A stretch of DNA of 8,417 nt from Bacteroidota bacterium (GTDB lineage Bacteria; Bacteroidota; Bacteroidia; 2-12-FULL-35-15). Both the position numbers and the translations under genes were made by a program. Location: NCBI GenBank assembly GCA_026391935.1, contig JAPLDC010000442.1:1-8417 (forward strand), written 5' to 3'. Below, one piece after another: positions 1 through 6,328 of the stretch (within the stretch, counting starts at the first letter, position 1; each line of letters starts with the position of its first letter). The notes beneath the pieces are model-generated. The model was not told where the DNA came from. It searched no databases and was given only the letters and a program-made list of their open reading frames with translations.

Positions 1-1
1 T

Positions 2-1060
2 AAAATAATTTACTTTGTGGCACCTGTTGATGGAACTGTTCAGCTATTTTCTGTAAATGATCCGGGTATCACTAAAAAAGCTCCAGTGGTCAAGCAAATT
101 ACAAAAGGAGATTTTGATATTCAGTCGATTGTAGGGCAATCAGAAAATAAAATGGTTGTTACGAGAACGGATTGGAACCATGCCGCAGAGCTTTATACTG
201 TTGATCTTACAACTGGAGTGCTGACACAACTTTCGCATGTGAATGATGAAAAATATGCTAAAATTAATATGAGTAAAATAGAGAAACGATTTGTTTCTAC
301 AACAGACGGACAAACAATGTTGGAGTGGGTGATCTATCCTCCTAATTTTGATCCTTCAAAAAAATATCCGACTATCTTGTATTGTCAGGGTGGCCCTCAG
401 TCTGCTTTATCGCAATTTTATTCATACCGTTGGAATTTTCAATTGATGGCAGCAAATGGTTATATTGTAGTAGCTCCTAATAGAAGAGGGATGCCAGGGC
501 ATGGTGTAAAATGGAATGAAGAAATTTCTAAGGATTATGGCGGACAAAATATGCAAGATTATTTAAAGGCTATTGATGAATTTACAAAAGAACCGTTTTG
601 CGATAAAGATCGATTAGGTTGTATTGGTGCTAGTTATGGCGGTTTCTCTGTTTATTATTTAGCAGGTATTCATAATAAACGATTTAAAACATTTATCGCT
701 CATGATGGTATTTTCGATTGGAGAGCAATGTATGGAACAACTGAAGAGATGTGGTTTGTAAATTGGGATCTTGGCGGAGCGTATTGGGATAAAGACAATG
801 CTGCGGCACAAAAATCCTTCAACGAATTTAATCCCGTAAACAATGTAAAAAAATGGGATACTCCTATATTGATTATTCAGGGTGGACAAGATTACCGTGT
901 GCCTATTGAACAAGGTTTGGGAGCATTTCAGGCAGCTCAATTGCAAGGTATTAAGAGTAAATTATTATACTTTCCAAATGAAAATCATTGGGTGTTAAAA
1001 GATCAGAATGGTTTGGTTTGGCAACGTGAATTTTATAAGTGGTTAAAAGAAACATTATAA
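2..1060 (+). CDS. S9 family serine peptidase (prolyl oligopeptidase/DPP5-like), 5'-truncated by window edge
   Basis: This is the C-terminal part of an S9 peptidase, which cleaves short peptides, often releasing dipeptides in the periplasm. The frame is open to the left edge, so the gene starts outside the window; the GTG at 17 is only an internal codon. Numbering from that codon, residues 1-85 are the end of a beta-propeller and about 90-347 form the alpha/beta-hydrolase domain. An oxyanion segment GGPQSA lies at 125-130 and the typical RRGMPGHG at 156-163. The triad is visible: Ser206 in GASYGGF, Asp292 in GGQDYRVP and His324 in ENHWVL. The ending NENHWVLK...VWQREFYKWLKETL resembles Bacteroidota DPP5-type enzymes from memory, so the subfamily is an inference while the S9 assignment is firm. 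All catalytic residues are intact. A strong terminator follows directly. Confidence 0.95.
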   Translation, partial: KIIYFVAPVDGTVQLFSVNDPGITKKAPVVKQITKGDFDIQSIVGQSENKMVVTRTDWNHAAELYTVDLTTGVLTQLSHVNDEKYAKINMSKIEKRFVSTTDGQTMLEWVIYPPNFDPSKKYPTILYCQGGPQSALSQFYSYRWNFQLMAANGYIVVAPNRRGMPGHGVKWNEEISKDYGGQNMQDYLKAIDEFTKEPFCDKDRLGCIGASYGGFSVYYLAGIHNKRFKTFIAHDGIFDWRAMYGTTEEMWFVNWDLGGAYWDKDNAAAQKSFNEFNPVNNVKKWDTPILIIQGGQDYRVPIEQGLGAFQAAQLQGIKSKLLYFPNENHWVLKDQNGLVWQREFYKWLKETL

Positions 1061-1064
1061 ATTG

Positions 1065-1098
1065 AAAAAGGGTTTAAAGGAATTTAAACCCTTTTTTT
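1065..1098 (+). terminator. Rho-independent terminator after the S9 peptidase
   Basis: A perfect 14-bp stem (1065-1078 pairing with 1083-1096) encloses the loop GGAA and runs into a T tract. It begins 5 bases after the peptidase stop codon. The matching A tract on the 5' side could allow function on either strand, but no minus-strand gene ends here. Confidence 0.9.
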
Positions 1099-1122
1099 AT
1101 TAATGTTCTTCAGTTTAAACTT

Positions 1123-1157
1123 TACTTTTGATTTGATTCTGCTGATTTATAATTTAA
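1123..1157 (+). promoter_or_regulatory. Possible Bacteroidota-type promoter for the SDR gene
   Basis: TACTTTTG at 1123-1130 matches the phylum's -7 box TAnnTTTG exactly and lies 37 bases before the ATG, but no TTTG sits at the expected distance upstream. An alternative pairs TTTG at 1127-1130 as the -33 box with TAATTTAA at 1150-1157 (spacer 19), which would give a nearly leaderless transcript. Neither is conclusive; the preceding terminator argues that the gene has its own promoter. Confidence 0.3.
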
Positions 1158-1167
1158 TTATATAAAA

Positions 1168-1962
1168 ATGATAATAAAAAGAATATTGATCACAGGAGCT
1201 GGTACAGGAATAGGAAAAGACTCGGCACTGGCATTGGCAAAGAGAGGTCACAAAGTAATTGCTACCACTGAAACAGAAGAACAAAGCCTTTCACTTCAAA
1301 AAGAAATAAAATCACACAATCTCGATATTGTCGTTTTTAAATTGGATATCACCAATGAACAGGATCGTAAGAAAATAGAAGAACACGATCTGGATGTTTT
1401 AATAAATAATGCTGGGATTGGTGAATCCGGTTCCCTGGCAGAAATTGATATCAATAAAGTGCGACATAATTTTGAAGTGAATGTATTCAGTGCATTTGAA
1501 ATTAGTCAGTTGGCACTTAAAAAAATGTTAAAAAGAGAACAAGGCACAATAGTATTTGTAAGTTCCCTCGCTGGACGGATCACAATGCCCTTTTTAGGTC
1601 CATATTGTATGACAAAATTTGCATTGTCTGCCGGTGCCGAAGCATTGAGAGCTGAAATACATAAGGTCCGTAAAAATGTTCATGTATGTTTAATAGAACC
1701 GGGAGGGTATCACACAGGATTTAACCAAAAGAACATTGCAAAAAAATATATGTGGATGAACGAACATTCTGTTTTTTATCCGATCATAGATCAAATCAAA
1801 GCATCAGAAGAAAGGCAGTTCAGGATGATTGAATCAGTAACTACATTAAATATCGTCAAAAAAATTGTAAGGGCAGCGGAAGCGAAAAAACCGGGGTTAC
1901 GTTATTCATCACCCTGGTGGCAAGCATTTGGAACTCAAGTTTTACGGATGTTCGGTAAATAG
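1168..1962 (+). CDS. SDR family NAD(P)-dependent oxidoreductase
   Basis: A classical short-chain dehydrogenase/reductase of 264 residues, the usual length, built as a single Rossmann-fold domain and predicted cytosolic. The cofactor loop TGAGTGIG is at 9-16, Asp60 lies in LDIT, the NNAG motif is at 80-83, a conserved Asn is at 105, the catalytic Ser is 132 or 133 in VSSLAG, and the Y-x3-K pair is Tyr146/Lys150. All active-site residues are present, so the enzyme should work. The substrate cannot be read from sequence; the region after beta-2 (IATTETEE) lacks the Asp or Arg that would make NAD or NADP preference obvious. The ATG follows A-rich DNA without a Shine-Dalgarno sequence, normal for this phylum. 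It appears monocistronic between terminators and faces a small gene on the other strand. Confidence 0.93.
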   Translation: MIIKRILITGAGTGIGKDSALALAKRGHKVIATTETEEQSLSLQKEIKSHNLDIVVFKLDITNEQDRKKIEEHDLDVLINNAGIGESGSLAEIDINKVRHNFEVNVFSAFEISQLALKKMLKREQGTIVFVSSLAGRITMPFLGPYCMTKFALSAGAEALRAEIHKVRKNVHVCLIEPGGYHTGFNQKNIAKKYMWMNEHSVFYPIIDQIKASEERQFRMIESVTTLNIVKKIVRAAEAKKPGLRYSSPWWQAFGTQVLRMFGK

Positions 1963-1992
1963 TTTGAACTGCTGGAAAATCTTCGGATTAAC

Positions 1993-2035
1993 AAAGGGTA
2001 ATAAATTCTCACACGTGTGAAATTTAATACCCTTT
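1993..2035. terminator. Long hairpin between convergent genes, likely bidirectional terminator
   Basis: The arms read AAAGGGTAnTAAATT and AATTTAnTACCCTTT around the perfect 12-bp palindrome TCACACGTGTGA (2009-2020), with one bulged base (C2008) and one mismatch. It lies 30 bases after the SDR stop and ends 3 bases before the stop of the minus-strand gene at 2039, so it can serve both. The T tract on the plus strand is only four bases, so termination strength is uncertain. Confidence 0.6.
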
Positions 2036-2038
2036 TAA

Positions 2039-2272
2039 TTATTCCAGCTTACCAAAAATACGTATTGCATCTTGTATTTTGAAAACAATTACTTTCCCTT
2101 CTTTTATAGCATACACCATTACATCATAACTTGTTTCATTGAAAGGAGCAAGGTGAACTACTTCAAGGGAGTTTATAAAAAACTTTTCTTGATTAATGCA
2201 GTTTTCAGCAATTTTATCCTCATAAATTACGCTATACTCTTCATAGAGATTCTGTGCAGCTTTCGATTCCAT
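2039..2272 (-). CDS. Small hypothetical protein (77 aa)
   Basis: I do not recognise a family. The 77-residue product is acidic in its first third (MESKAAQNLYEEYSVIYEDK) and then has alternating hydrophobic stretches such as SYDVMVYAIKEGKVIVFKIQ that look like paired beta strands ending in a helix. It has no signal peptide or membrane helix and is probably cytosolic. It is favoured over the overlapping plus-strand frame because its composition is that of a soluble protein, whereas the opposite frame is rich in Phe, Ile and Tyr with no clear fold. The gene stands alone and converges on the SDR gene across a hairpin. TATCTTAG just upstream is one base off the phylum's -7 box, but no good -33 box accompanies it. 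Whether it is a real gene is uncertain. Confidence 0.5.
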   Translation of the reverse strand: MESKAAQNLYEEYSVIYEDKIAENCINQEKFFINSLEVVHLAPFNETSYDVMVYAIKEGKVIVFKIQDAIRIFGKLE

Positions 2273-2307
2273 ATTTTTCTAAGATAAAGATTTTTTTGAG
2301 TTAAAGG

Positions 2308-2459
2308 TGGAAATTTCACATCATCAGCCCCCGGAAGATCGGAAATTTCAGACCTCCCTTTTAAACGGTGGAAAGCTTTTTAAAATCAATATCTTTAGGT
2401 AATATTTGCTGGGGGCAATTTTTTTCGATCAAATGTGGTCTCGCTTGGCGATATTTCCA
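2308..2459. repeat. Possible remnant of a short repeat or mobile element at the 5' end of the TPR gene
   Basis: This stretch differs in texture from the very A+T-rich TPR gene that follows. It is bounded by TGGAAATTTC (2308-2317) and, inverted, GATATTTCCA (2450-2459), matching at 9 of 10 bases. The palindrome GAAATTTC occurs twice, at 2310-2317 and 2342-2349, 32 bases apart. One plus frame is open from 2283 to a TAA at 2400-2402, in the same frame as the TPR gene, and reads as 39 unrecognised codons. The terminal inverted repeat is short and could be chance; I saw no transposase and no target duplication. Confidence 0.25.
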
Positions 2460-3482
2460 ATAAAGTATAAATTTAAACAATATAAAAAATATGAGGATTT
2501 AATTTCAAATCCTGAATACAGAAAAATTAATTTTAAAAAATTAAATAAGGATAGCCTCAGTTTATCTCTGACTATTGCATCCTTGTCTTTTTATCATCTC
2601 AAAATAAACGAATTAGATTCCTCCCTTTATTATGGTAAAAAAGCATTGACATATACAAATAGTATTTATAATAAAGATGCAAGTTATTTAGCATATTCAA
2701 CAAATTGCCTTGGTTTTGCTTATCGTTTATCAGGGAATCTTGATTCAGCAATAGTTTTATTTAGAAAAAGTATCCAGCTTTCTCAATTATCTAAAAATAA
2801 AAAAAATAGGATTACTAACTTATATAAATCTTTTTGGGAAATAGCAATTGTTTTTAGGCAATCCAATCAAATAGATTCTTCAATTTATTACGCCGAACTA
2901 TCTCTTTCTAATTGCAAACAATTAAAATGGGACAAGGATGCTTTAGAAATTCAAAACCTTTTAGCAAAAAACTACTCTGGTATTGATAACAATAAAGCCG
3001 TATTTTACTATCAACAGTCTGCAATTTTAATGGATAGTTTATACAACAAAGAAAAAACAGAGCAATTGCAGAACATCACATTTAATGAAAAGGAGCGACA
3101 AGTTGAACTTGCAAATCAAAGAAAACTTGCTGAAGAAAAAAGGAATCAACAAATCAATTATACGATAATTGGTCTCAGCATTTTTCTTTTTGTGATTTGT
3201 TTTATTGCTTTGAGTCGTTCAATTATTACAAGCGAAAAGATAAATACATTCCTAGCTGGAATAGCAGTAATGATGATTTTTAAATTTACAAGTATGTTTA
3301 CAGACCCATATATTGAATTTAAAGTTTCAGATAATCCAGCTATTCTATTCTTTACAGCAATTGTTTCCGCAAGCATATTATCGCCAATTCAAAAGCCAAT
3401 TCAAAAATGGTTGAAGGAGAGAATGTTAGCAAAAGCTAAAGCAAAATTGGAATTTTCAGCACCTGAGTCCCATGAAAAGTAA
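2406..3482 (+). CDS. TPR protein with C-terminal three-helix membrane module, probably 5'-truncated
   Basis: The product of up to 358 residues has about four tetratricopeptide-like helical pairs (roughly 57-89, 97-129, 141-173 and 191-216), a charged coiled coil (214-248, NEKERQVELANQRKLAEEKR) and three membrane helices (252-270, 281-298, 311-327) before a basic tail. This order is typical of Bacteroidota TPR sensor-like proteins, where the TPR part is extracytoplasmic; the role here is unknown. No signal peptide is present: the first 20 residues (MLGAIFFDQMWSRLAIFPIK) do not resemble one, and the start is a TTG directly after an in-frame stop at 2400-2402; an internal ATG lies at 2433. The upstream part of the gene was therefore probably lost or replaced, leaving a pseudogene or a shortened product. 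Base use is far more A+T-rich than in the neighbours (15 G+C in bases 2821-2880 against 27 in 7381-7440), suggesting foreign origin or decay. Confidence 0.7.
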   Translation: MLGAIFFDQMWSRLAIFPIKYKFKQYKKYEDLISNPEYRKINFKKLNKDSLSLSLTIASLSFYHLKINELDSSLYYGKKALTYTNSIYNKDASYLAYSTNCLGFAYRLSGNLDSAIVLFRKSIQLSQLSKNKKNRITNLYKSFWEIAIVFRQSNQIDSSIYYAELSLSNCKQLKWDKDALEIQNLLAKNYSGIDNNKAVFYYQQSAILMDSLYNKEKTEQLQNITFNEKERQVELANQRKLAEEKRNQQINYTIIGLSIFLFVICFIALSRSIITSEKINTFLAGIAVMMIFKFTSMFTDPYIEFKVSDNPAILFFTAIVSASILSPIQKPIQKWLKERMLAKAKAKLEFSAPESHEK

Positions 3483-3546
3483 GTTCGAAACTTTGCTTTT
3501 TGATAAATACTTCAAAAACTGTTCCTGAATTTGTTCCTAAAATTAA

Positions 3547-3583
3547 AAAAACCCTTGTAAATCATTGATTTACAAGGGTTTTT
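3547..3583 (-). terminator. Strong bidirectional terminator after tRNA-Asp and the TPR gene
   Basis: A near-perfect hairpin: AAAAACCCTTGTAAATCA pairs with TGATTTACAAGGGTTTTT around a central T (3565). It lies 12 bases beyond the 3' end of tRNA-Asp on the minus strand, where the A run at 3545-3551 becomes a seven-base T tail. On the plus strand it follows the TPR gene by 64 bases with a five-base T tail. It likely serves both. Confidence 0.9.
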
Positions 3584-3595
3584 GAAAATTTTGAG

Positions 3596-3669
3596 CGGTC
3601 TGGACGGGACTCGAACCCGCGACCTCCTGCGTGACAGGCAGGCATTCTAACCAGCTGAACTACCAAACC
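3596..3669 (-). tRNA. tRNA-Asp (anticodon GTC)
   Basis: The minus strand folds as a complete 74-base cloverleaf. The acceptor stem GGTTTGG/CCAGACC (one G-T pair) is at 3669-3663 and 3603-3597, with discriminator G at 3596. The D arm contains GTTCAGCTGGTTAGAAT, the anticodon stem is CCTGC/GCAGG with loop CTGTCAC, and the T arm is GCGGG-TTCGAGT-CCCGT. The anticodon GTC (plus-strand 3633-3635) reads GAC and GAU codons. The 3' CCA is not encoded, so it must be added after transcription. The gene stands alone with its own promoter and terminator. Confidence 0.97.
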
Positions 3670-3680
3670 TCAAAATAGTA

Positions 3681-3708
3681 CAATTCTGAACGATATTCCT
3701 CAGAATTG
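3681..3708. repeat. Inverted repeat in the predicted tRNA-Asp leader
   Basis: CAATTCTGA (3681-3689) and TCAGAATTG (3700-3708) form perfect 9-bp arms around a 10-base spacer. Given the promoter at 3714-3744, transcription on the minus strand should start near 3707, so this would be a hairpin at the very 5' end of the pre-tRNA, 12 bases ahead of the mature 5' end. It could also be an operator. Function is an inference. Confidence 0.6.
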
Positions 3709-3713
3709 GACTG

Positions 3714-3744
3714 CAAAAATAGCTGAATTTTTGATTCAACCAAA
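3714..3744 (-). promoter_or_regulatory. Promoter of tRNA-Asp
   Basis: On the minus strand TTTG (3744-3741) is followed after 19 bases by TATTTTTG (3721-3714). This matches the -33/-7 consensus of the Bacteroidota primary sigma factor (TTTG, TAnnTTTG) at every fixed position and at the preferred spacing. Initiation would fall near 3707, leaving a leader of about 38 bases before the tRNA. The remaining 3745-3840 bases show nothing beyond a short open frame that I reject as coding. Confidence 0.6.
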
Positions 3745-3841
3745 CAATAATCTAAAAAAATGGCAAATTTCCTCCTTCTATGCTATCATTATAGCTGCTA
3801 ACAACATCATTCCTTTGCTTAGTGCCTTGTTTGTCAATGCT

Positions 3842-3876
3842 TTTGGAGATTTTTAAAAACATCAAAAATAGGATTG
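3842..3876 (+). promoter_or_regulatory. Possible promoter of the two-helix membrane protein gene
   Basis: TTTG at 3842-3845, a 23-base spacer, then TAGGATTG at 3869-3876, one base off TAnnTTTG. The spacing is at the upper end of what is described for Flavobacterium-type promoters. The predicted start near 3883 lies just upstream of both candidate start codons (ATG 3898 in another frame, TTG 3909 in frame). Confidence 0.35.
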
Positions 3877-3908
3877 GAAAAATAGTATTAACGTGAAATG
3901 AATTCAAA

Positions 3909-4754
3909 TTGCCTTCCTATTCCCTCAAAAGAGATCTCAACGCTACAGATTTTACAAATGGAAATAATGATGTACTTTTGTATCAAATAAGAACTAAAAT
4001 GGGGATCTCACTTTTTTTTATCGGAATTGTTTTGGGTGGTATCGCCACAATTGTAACTGTCGTTTTTACAATTATCTCTTTGGCTTCCGGCAAAAATAAA
4101 AATGTAGCAGCATGGGCTGTTGGCTTTGTATTTTCTATCTCAGTGCTTATTTTTTCTGTTTATAATATTGTTGTCCGCATTGGCCAAAAAGTGAATTCGG
4201 GTGTGGAGTGGTTAGAAAAGCAAAAAAATACCGGGCTCACCGCTAATGGTGACAGTGATAATTCGGCTTTCTATCAGCAAGAGCGTCAGTATTTTCTTGA
4301 TACACTTCTGAAATATACCAACGAAAAACTGAAAGATAAACTTCCGAAGGATTATTATGCCAATAATAATGCAGAACGGATGGCTGATTCAAATCTGGTT
4401 CTTCCCTTTGTTTATCCTCTTTCTATCCGTTATAACCAGGGGGATTATTTGGGTGAGATCATCAGTGATGTAAATGATACAGTTTATCTGAGTAATATTT
4501 CACAGATGGCATTTGACGAAAATTTTGTTATCGCAAAAGTGGACAATACCAGTGATATGAAATTATTAAAGTCGGGGAGAGGAGAAACGGAATATGTGCT
4601 GTTTGACTTGCGTACCCGCGAATTCCTCGCTTTTGTAAGTGAGCCACAGTTGTTGGATAAGTCGGCAAAGATCGGTTATATAGGAAGTTCGGAAATGAGT
4701 TTTTTGTCTGAACTATACCGTGGTTGGATCGATGCTCCTGAGCCTGGGCTATAG
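3909..4754 (+). CDS. Unrecognised protein with two N-terminal membrane helices
   Basis: I do not recognise a family. From the TTG at 3909 the product is 281 residues: a polar N-terminus of 30, membrane helices at about 32-58 and 67-90 joined by the short loop GKNKN, and a soluble domain of about 190 residues with mixed helix (EWLEKQ, QQERQYFLDTLLKYTNEKLKDKL) and beta strands (GEIISDVNDTVYLSN, YVLFDLRTREFLAFV). The start is uncertain. TTG is rare in this phylum; the in-frame ATG at 3999 would begin the protein right at the first helix; the nearby ATG at 3898 is in another frame and stops after 30 codons. An ancestral start at 3898 with a later frameshift in the A-rich stretch around 3925-3935 is possible. 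The gene has its own candidate promoter and ends facing dacB. Confidence 0.7.
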   Translation: MPSYSLKRDLNATDFTNGNNDVLLYQIRTKMGISLFFIGIVLGGIATIVTVVFTIISLASGKNKNVAAWAVGFVFSISVLIFSVYNIVVRIGQKVNSGVEWLEKQKNTGLTANGDSDNSAFYQQERQYFLDTLLKYTNEKLKDKLPKDYYANNNAERMADSNLVLPFVYPLSIRYNQGDYLGEIISDVNDTVYLSNISQMAFDENFVIAKVDNTSDMKLLKSGRGETEYVLFDLRTREFLAFVSEPQLLDKSAKIGYIGSSEMSFLSELYRGWIDAPEPGL

Positions 4755-4771
4755 ATCTTTTCTATTCTTCC

Positions 4772-4812
4772 TGAAATTCTTTCCTCGCAATGACGTCATC
4801 AAAGAATCTGCG
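4772..4812. repeat. REP-like palindromic element between convergent genes
   Basis: The segment holds TTCCTCGCAATGACG, resembling the dispersed intergenic repeat core TCATTGCGAGGAA seen in many genomes, on the other strand. A perfect palindrome ATGACGTCAT (4790-4799) is flanked by the arms ATTCTTT (4776-4782) and AAAGAAT (4801-4807), so it can fold on either strand. It lies between the stop codons of the unknown membrane protein and dacB. The family resemblance is from memory; being repeated in this genome cannot be tested here. Confidence 0.5.
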
Positions 4813-4849
4813 GCATTATTTCTTGTCTTAAATAGTGCTGCGGGGTTAT

Positions 4850-6316
4850 TTATTCATATTCTGCAATGGCAATCAATAACTTTTCCAGTTTCAATTTCAT
4901 TTCGGTAGGACTGCATTCATAGTTATTTGCCAAAACCGAAAAACAAAGCAATTCTCCTTTTCTGGTTTTTACGTATCCTGTATATCCCCTTGCTCTCGTT
5001 ATATAACCGCTCTTTGCACGTAAATTGTTTTCTGCAAAGGTGCCGTCACATAATCCTCCTAAGGAACCTGATTTGCCGGCAATGGGCAATGAATTGTAAA
5101 AAGAGTTAAAGTTATTATACTTGGAGATCATTCTCAAAATTTGTGTTTCTGTTTTTGTAGTGATCACATTGGCACGGGCGAGTCCGCAACCATCATTCAT
5201 AAAAAATCCGCTCACGTCAATACCTTTGTTTTTCCAGAAAGTTGTCAATAGCTCTGTTCCTGCAGCTTCTGAGCCGAATCCTGTTTTTGTATAACAGATA
5301 TATTTTAACAAATGTTCGGCATACAGATTTAGACTTTTTAAATTGGTCCAATAAACAATTTTTTCTAAAGTCGGAGAGTAGTTTGTAAAAAGTGTTTTTT
5401 TATTTGTAAGGGCATATTCGTTGTGTTCCTTTAGCGCCCTTACTGTTGTAGCTTTTTCAGAAACGGTAATCCCGCAATTTATCAAAGCTGTTTCAAAAGA
5501 TTGTGCGCAAAACAATGCAGGGTCGGGGATGGAGCCATCTACTTCATAACTGGATCTGTTTGCGGGAACGGTTCCATTTGCAATACGATAGTCGGAGTAA
5601 GAAGAACCATAAATAAAAGCATTGTCATCACTGCCACCGGCTTTTATATTATTGATGATCTGAAGTCCTGGAATTTCAGGTTGGATCTTATTTATTGTTG
5701 TGGAAGTTCCTGTGGCACCTGATCTTAAGTCGATGGTGTATTTATTATCGAGGTAGGTCAATCCGCTTGCTCCTGCACCAAAATAATTTCCCATATCTCC
5801 CCAAATCCATTGTGCAGGGGTCATGTTATCTTCAAAGATGCTTGCATCAGCAATAACAGCACCTTCGATCTTTTTTATTCCTTTTGCTTTTAACAATGCC
5901 GCCCATTTTTCTACAACACTGCTGCTGTCTTTCTTCTCTTTAAAATATTCGGAACCTAAACTCGGATCGCCACCGCCAAGGATATAGATATCACCTTTTA
6001 AAATACCTGCTAGAGTATCCAAAGTGCCGTCGTACTGTATCTTTGTCTCGAATTTAAAATCGCTGCCAAGGATGGAGAGTGCTGCAGCGGTGGTGACTAT
6101 CTTTAAGGTACTTGCAGGAACAACGCTAACATTGCTATTGTATTCGGCTATTGCAGAATCTTTTTTTGTGTTCATCACACAAATGCTCCAGGTGGCATGT
6201 TGTAGAGCTTTGTCCTTTTTCAGATCTTCTATTTCTTTTATCAACTTGGATCTTTGTGCAAAACAAAAAACACTGTGCGCTACAATAAAAATAAGAAGGG
6301 TGATCCGTTTTATCAT
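4850..6316 (-). CDS. dacB: D-alanyl-D-alanine carboxypeptidase/endopeptidase (PBP4 type, peptidase family S13)
   Basis: A periplasmic penicillin-binding protein that removes the terminal D-Ala from peptidoglycan stem peptides and cuts cross-links. The 488-residue length is normal for the family. Residues 1-20 are a signal peptide (MIKRITLLIFIVAHSVFCFA, cleavage likely before Gln21). The active-site motifs appear in order: S69-T-L-K72, S328-L-N330 followed by LYAEHLLKY, the family segment DGCGLAR (375-381), PIAGKSGSLGG (411-421, the counterpart of AGVDGTL) and K435-S-G437 within RAKSGYITRARGYTGYV. The last is KSG rather than the commoner KTG, a conservative change. The large insertion between the first two motifs typical of PBP4 is present. 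The ATG lies 12 bases after the stop of the pterin dehydratase gene, so the two are probably cotranscribed. Confidence 0.96.
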   Translation of the reverse strand: MIKRITLLIFIVAHSVFCFAQRSKLIKEIEDLKKDKALQHATWSICVMNTKKDSAIAEYNSNVSVVPASTLKIVTTAAALSILGSDFKFETKIQYDGTLDTLAGILKGDIYILGGGDPSLGSEYFKEKKDSSSVVEKWAALLKAKGIKKIEGAVIADASIFEDNMTPAQWIWGDMGNYFGAGASGLTYLDNKYTIDLRSGATGTSTTINKIQPEIPGLQIINNIKAGGSDDNAFIYGSSYSDYRIANGTVPANRSSYEVDGSIPDPALFCAQSFETALINCGITVSEKATTVRALKEHNEYALTNKKTLFTNYSPTLEKIVYWTNLKSLNLYAEHLLKYICYTKTGFGSEAAGTELLTTFWKNKGIDVSGFFMNDGCGLARANVITTKTETQILRMISKYNNFNSFYNSLPIAGKSGSLGGLCDGTFAENNLRAKSGYITRARGYTGYVKTRKGELLCFSVLANNYECSPTEMKLKLEKLLIAIAEYE

Positions 6317-6328
6317 CTATGACAAAAA

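Noticed and set aside
2072..2287. 71-codon plus-strand open frame
   Set aside because: Antisense to the more protein-like minus-strand gene; very rich in Phe, Ile and Tyr with no recognisable fold or promoter.
3483..3595. Attachment site of an integrated element at the 3' end of tRNA-Asp
   Set aside because: I found no second copy of the tRNA 3' end in the window and no integrase; the gap is explained by the terminator.
3672..3856. Plus-strand open frame ending in a hydrophobic stretch (SFYAIIIAANNIIPLLSALF)
   Set aside because: It has no good start codon, runs back into the tRNA gene, and overlaps the tRNA promoter; most likely chance, although a gene remnant cannot be fully excluded.
4720..4908. 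62-codon plus-strand open frame
   Set aside because: Overlaps the ends of two supported genes and crosses the palindromic element; no promoter or family signal.
5060..5092. KSGSLGG in DacB (minus strand) as the KTG active-site motif
   Set aside because: By position it corresponds to the AGVDGTL segment of PBP4 enzymes; the true counterpart is K435-S-G437 in RAKSGYITRARGYTGYV.
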